Positions 6,394 to 9,082 of a DNA stretch of 9,082 nt are shown here, piece by piece (the stretch's first letter is position 1; the number at the start of each line of letters is the position of its first letter). The notes beneath the pieces were generated by a model. It was given only the letters and a program-made list of their open reading frames with translations, was not told where the DNA came from and ran no database searches. The position numbers and the translations under genes were made by a program. Source of the DNA: an uncultured Asticcacaulis sp. (lineage in GTDB: Bacteria > Pseudomonadota > Alphaproteobacteria > Caulobacterales > Caulobacteraceae); NCBI GenBank assembly GCA_946480125.1, contig CAMLIY010000118.1:1-9082 (forward strand), read 5' to 3'.

Positions 6394-6668
6394 TCAGGTG
6401 ACGGATGATCTTCCGAGCCCTGCGCTCTTACCGCCGGTACGATTTGTCGATCTTGTTTTGAGGCCTTTGACGAACGCGGCGACGGCAAATGCCGCGAGTC
6501 CGACCGTGGCGGCTGCGCTCAGGCCGGGCGCCAACCGGCGGACATCGGATGCCTGACGACGGCGGCCGCCGTAAGCAGGTGCGCCGACGGCGTTGTGCGC
6601 ATAAGCCCATGCGCGACCGGCAACAGGTCCAAAACATGCGAGGCGCGGCGGGTCAATTTCCGGTTCAC
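6394..6668 (-). pseudogene. Small membrane-protein gene apparently split by a frameshift
   Basis: A strong Shine-Dalgarno AGGAG (6679-6675) lies 6 nt before GTG at 6668. The GTG frame reads VNRKLTRRASHVLDLLPVAH onward for 49 codons to a TGA at 6519. Its third positions are G or C in most codons up to about 6540. Beyond that point coding-like composition moves to the other frame, which reads APGLSAAATVGLAAFAVAAF then VKGLKTRS, a likely membrane helix plus basic tail, and stops at 6394. Upstream of the switch this second frame has poor third-position bias and no ribosome-binding site. Joining them needs one -1 shift near 6540-6560, as after a one-base deletion or a two-base insertion; I see no slippery heptamer. 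Alternatives are two unrelated overlapping ORFs, a sequencing error, or a plain 49-aa protein. I do not recognise a family. Confidence 0.4.
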
Positions 6669-6845
6669 GAGACTCTCCTATTTGAATGGATCGAACCGAC
6701 CGCACGGCCGCGGGCGCAACGCGAGGCGCGGACGCATCTCCCTGGCGGTCGATCCGACCCTCAAAGGGTAAGACGCTGGGCATCAGGATACGATGCGACA
6801 CCTTGTCTGCAAACAGTCTGAAGGGATAAGGAAAGCCACGACACC

Positions 6846-6989
6846 TTAGTGACGTATCACGACAAACCAGACGGCAAATATGATCACGAGAATTGAGACG
6901 GCCAACAAGGCCATCGCCGGCTTCTTGCGACGATGCTTTGAACGTTTGAATCCGAAAATGCCTACGTCTTTTTTATCGTCGATATCCAT
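6846..6989 (-). CDS. Small single-span membrane protein, 47 aa
   Basis: Translation from ATG 6989 gives MDIDDKKDVGIFGFKRSKHR, then RKKPAMALLAVSILVIIFAV and WFVVIRH. An acidic start is followed by a strongly basic patch (15-23) and one membrane helix (about 26-44) with a short basic end. The charge pattern predicts a cytoplasmic N-terminus. A full GGAGG at 6999-6995 stands 5 nt before the ATG, the best ribosome-binding site in the window, which makes this short gene convincing. No family is recognised. It lies downstream of the flavoprotein gene on the same strand with a gap of 96 nt. The plus-strand frame at 6880-7071 overlapping it has no ribosome-binding site. Confidence 0.7.
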   Translation of the reverse strand: MDIDDKKDVGIFGFKRSKHRRKKPAMALLAVSILVIIFAVWFVVIRH

Positions 6990-7085
6990 TGCGTCCTCCG
7001 GTCTCGTCAAGATTACCATAATGGCTGAAGGCCGCCACCGGATTCGCTCAAGACATCCTGACTCATGGTGAAGGCGACCAGGCCT

Positions 7086-7994
7086 TTAATAGCTTACGGT
7101 CTGGTCGCGCAGGCCGTGGTGGATGTGGGTTGCCGCAATCGCCGCTTGCCCGACCGCCACACTGATCTGGTTCAGTCCACTGACAACATCTCCGACGGCA
7201 AAGACGCCCGGGACCGTTGTTTCCTGATAGGGATCCGCCAGGAGTTTGCCCTCCGCGTCGCATTGGGCGCCGAGCGTCTTGGCCAGTTCGTTGCGCGGGT
7301 GGCATCCGAACATCGGATACACCGTATCGAATGACCGGACTGCATTGCCGGCCCGAACGCTTGCCCGCCCCGCAGCGTCGACGGCGACGCCCGCGCCCAC
7401 ATCATGGACGATCGTAATGCCGGCGTTGGCGAGAGCGACTGCCTCGTCTGCGGCGAACGCCGCTTCCGCGCCGACGTGAAATACCGTGAGTTTGTCCGTA
7501 TAATCCCTCAAGAACAAGGCGTGCGACGCGGCGTGCTCGGTTCTCGCCAGAAGCGCAACCGATTTGTCGATGATTTCGTAGGCGTCGCAGATTGGGCAAA
7601 GACGCAATCCCCCCGCCTCGATACCGAGCCGCCAGTTTTCACCCGACATGCCGCGATCCGCAATGCCAGTCGCGATGACAATCCGTCGCGCTAAGACGGT
7701 TCGCGTCGCCGTTACGACACGAAAAACCTCTGCTCGCCGCTCAAGCGCGACAACGCTCTCTGCCAGCGTATCGATCGCATAGGGCTCCAACTGTTCGCGT
7801 AACCGCGAAAGCAGGCTGCGTCCCGTCACCCCGTCAGGAAATGCAGGGAAATTATGCGATACGGGGATTAGCGCCGCCCGGCTCTCCCGGGCATCGATGA
7901 CTAAGATTTTCCGCCGAAACCGCGCGAGATACAAGGCGGCAGTGAGCCCACCCGGTCCGCCACCGATCACTACGCAGTCGTAGATGTCTTCCAT
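7086..7994 (-). CDS. Thioredoxin reductase-like FAD-dependent oxidoreductase
   Basis: A 302-aa flavoprotein of the low-molecular-weight thioredoxin reductase fold. The FAD-binding GGGPGG is at 11-16 and is followed by the ribose-binding acidic end of the Rossmann strand (ILVIDARE, 30-37). The redox dithiol is C133-P-I-C136 in CPICDAYE, at the place of CATC/CPHC in TrxB. The C-terminal FAD motif is GVFAVGDV (263-270), followed by [11 protein letters not shown]. The central domain normally binds NADPH through G-x-G-x-x-A and H-R-R-x-x-x-R; here the first is ARTEHA (150-155) and the second is FHVGAEAAF (172-180), with neither the glycines nor the arginines. The electron donor is therefore uncertain and may not be NADPH. 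The substrate is unknown; no thioredoxin gene is nearby. The ribosome-binding site is weak. Confidence 0.88.
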   Translation of the reverse strand: MEDIYDCVVIGGGPGGLTAALYLARFRRKILVIDARESRAALIPVSHNFPAFPDGVTGRSLLSRLREQLEPYAIDTLAESVVALERRAEVFRVVTATRTVLARRIVIATGIADRGMSGENWRLGIEAGGLRLCPICDAYEIIDKSVALLARTEHAASHALFLRDYTDKLTVFHVGAEAAFAADEAVALANAGITIVHDVGAGVAVDAAGRASVRAGNAVRSFDTVYPMFGCHPRNELAKTLGAQCDAEGKLLADPYQETTVPGVFAVGDVVSGLNQISVAVGQAAIAATHIHHGLRDQTVSY

Positions 7995-8170
7995 AAATCA
8001 GCCCGATCGTGTCTTCATGTTGCTAAAGATGGTTCGATTCACCCCGACTGCCGGGCACTTGCTATGCGCAGACACGCGGCAAACTAGGCGAGGCCGACTT
8101 CGGTTTCAGTGGGCATCGCACACAGTACGTGTAAGCGGAGGATAAGGCGAGTGTCGGTCCGCCGTTGCCC

Positions 8171-8434
8171 CTACCTGACGCGGGGCTGCTTCAGCGACTC
8201 GATGAGCTGAATAAACGCGGTGACCGTTTGCTCGACATTCGCCTGTCCGGCTTCAAACCTGAGAAACAGCACGTCGAAATAGACATTCAGCGCTTCGAGA
8301 TCCTCCACATCGACCGGCAGTCTCACCAGATCGAACAGTTCGGACCGCACGCCTTCCATATCAATGTCCTGCTGCGTCCAGCGCCAGATCACGGCGCTCA
8401 GCCACTGGTTCAGATCGATTTCAGGCACGTCCAT
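8171..8434 (-). CDS. Hypothetical acidic protein, 87 aa
   Basis: It begins MDVPEIDLNQWLSAVIWRWT. The protein is clearly acidic and rich in hydrophobic residues at helix spacing (VEDLEALNVYFDVLFLRFEA at about 42-61, then VEQTVTAFIQLIESL), suggesting an all-helical soluble protein. I recognise no family. GGAG at 8444-8441 lies 6 nt before the ATG, which supports this strand over the longer plus-strand frame 8165-8626, which has no similarity that I can see. It is upstream of the flavoprotein gene in the same direction, but a 176-nt gap makes a shared transcript uncertain. Confidence 0.65.
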   Translation of the reverse strand: MDVPEIDLNQWLSAVIWRWTQQDIDMEGVRSELFDLVRLPVDVEDLEALNVYFDVLFLRFEAGQANVEQTVTAFIQLIESLKQPRVR

Positions 8435-8678
8435 AGTCTACTCCACTTCGTGCATCGTGAAGGCACACGCAAAAAGACACAAGTCGTTTTGTCGCCACAA
8501 CGATCACGATGTAGCGCGCCGGCAATAATGCCACCACGCATCGGGCAGGTTTCGGCGCAGATCTGGCCGGCCGACCTACGCCCCTTACTAACTCTTTGTA
8601 TTCCAAACGGCTATTCGGCATCTTAAACGCGTGTCTTGCGTCGTATGCCTGTGCTTTATCTCAAAACAGGAGTTGATC
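8435..8678. other. Divergent intergenic region, no gene seen
   Basis: A 244-nt spacer between the 87-aa gene (leftward) and the 26-aa gene (rightward), so it should hold promoters for both. I find no convincing -35/-10 pair and no GGAAC-N16/17-CGTT stress promoter. A minus-strand frame at 8421-8621 crosses it but overlaps the well-supported start of the 87-aa gene. Confidence 0.3.
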
Positions 8679-8759
8679 ATGGGTAAGGGTATTCTGCTTT
8701 GGCTGTTGGGCGTTCCCATTCCGGTCATCATCATTCTCGCTTTGCTGTTCCATCGCTGA
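8679..8759 (+). CDS. Tiny single-span membrane protein, 26 aa
   Basis: The full product is MGKGILLWLLGVPIPVIIIL followed by ALLFHR. It is almost wholly hydrophobic, with a Lys at position 3, a central G-V-P-I-P kink and a His-Arg end, so it should be a single membrane helix. AGGAG at 8668-8672 lies 6 nt before the ATG. Very similar short MGKG-type proteins occur in other alphaproteobacteria, as far as I recall; their function is not known to me. The next gene begins 8 nt after its stop, so the two are probably translated from one message. Confidence 0.7.
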   Translation: MGKGILLWLLGVPIPVIIILALLFHR

Positions 8760-8767
8760 TCGCACAG

Positions 8768-9082
8768 ATGGACATCCAGACAGCCGTCGACACGCGGGAC
8801 CTGACGGCCCCCAATTCGGAATCCACCAAGTCCGGCATCCACTGGGCCGCGATTCTCGGCGGCGGCGTGGCAGCCTCCGCGGCGACCCTTGTGCTCATAC
8901 CTTTGGGCACGGCTTTAGGGTTCGGATCGTTTTCCGTTTGGCATCTGACGCCAGCGACCGGGACGACCCTCGGCGCCGGGCTCGCCATATGGTTTGTCGT
9001 CACCCAGTGGATTTCCGCAGGACTTGGCGGTTATCTCGCCGGCAGGAGCCGCGTGAAATGGGCTGATACGCATAGCGATGAA
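8768..9082 (+). CDS. Predicted membrane protein, 3' end outside window
   Basis: A frame of 105 codons from ATG 8768 to the window edge without a stop. A hydrophilic N-terminus (MDIQTAVDTRDLTAPNSEST) is followed by membrane helices at about 27-50 (HWAAILGGGVAASAATLVLI and onward) and about 67-92, the second ending in WISAGLGGYLAGRSRVKW. The pattern of W-A-A-I-x-G-G near the start and G-G-Y-L-A-G-R after the second helix matches a group of alphaproteobacterial membrane proteins of unknown function that I have seen before but cannot name. The ribosome-binding site is weak, which fits coupling to the 26-aa gene 8 nt upstream. Confidence 0.75.
   Translation, partial: MDIQTAVDTRDLTAPNSESTKSGIHWAAILGGGVAASAATLVLIPLGTALGFGSFSVWHLTPATGTTLGAGLAIWFVVTQWISAGLGGYLAGRSRVKWADTHSDE

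Noticed and set aside
6489..6821. 110-codon plus-strand frame
   Set aside because: An Arg/Pro-rich shadow typical of antisense GC-rich DNA; no ribosome-binding site or family signal.
8482..8499. CGTTTTGTCGCCACAACG as a hairpin or operator
   Set aside because: Only about six pairs with a bulge; not better than chance in a 9-kb window.
8165..8626. 153-codon plus-strand frame
   Set aside because: Antisense to the 87-aa gene, which has a proper Shine-Dalgarno; the product has no recognisable domain.
1..9082. EcfG-type general stress promoters (GGAAC-N16/17-CGTT) before the stress-like genes
   Set aside because: I looked for GGAAC and its complement upstream of each gene; no copy had CGTT at the right spacing.
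1..9082. Mobile elements, CRISPR arrays, tRNA or rRNA genes
   Set aside because: No transposase or integrase motifs, no regularly spaced repeats and no tRNA-like cloverleaf were found by reading.

Overview
The window looks like a chromosomal or large-replicon segment of an alphaproteobacterium. The best evidence is an SOS operator at 1115-1129 of the type GTTC-N7-GTTC, the direct-repeat LexA site typical of Alphaproteobacteria, placed over the -10 element of a near-consensus promoter. The high-GC third codon positions and protein families seen here (MCNLY-type SRAP, hemolysin III with an S-x-x-Y-N motif, CorA-like channel, YihY) fit that group. I cannot name a genus. I see no transposase, integrase, tRNA, rRNA or CRISPR array.

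Left region (1-1979): an SOS module. A LexA-controlled promoter fires leftward into a SRAP-family (YedK/HMCES-like) gene that lacks most of the family's catalytic residues. It is followed 6 nt later by an unrecognised gene that is open to the window edge. Divergent from this pair is a second, canonical SRAP gene with the catalytic Cys2. The module probably deals with abasic sites or DNA-protein crosslinks after damage; the roles of the degenerate SRAP and the unknown partner are open.

Middle region (1991-6369): envelope and stress functions. On the minus strand lie a CorA-family divalent-cation channel and, upstream of it, a 114-aa protein of unknown function. Divergent from these, with an imperfect palindrome between them, are an ArsN2-like GNAT acetyltransferase, a YihY/BrkB-family membrane protein, a 60-aa unknown protein and a hemolysin III (PAQR-like) membrane protein.

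Right region (6394-9082): small and redox genes. On the minus strand are a small membrane-protein gene apparently split by a frameshift, a 47-aa single-span membrane protein, a thioredoxin-reductase-like flavoprotein that keeps its CxxC but has lost the usual NADPH-binding motifs, and an 87-aa unknown protein. On the plus strand at the right edge are a 26-aa single-span protein and a membrane protein cut by the window end.

Several genes are short or reach the window edge and are easy to miss: 1-509 minus, 6846-6989 minus, 8679-8759 plus and 8768-9082 plus. I translated these by hand.
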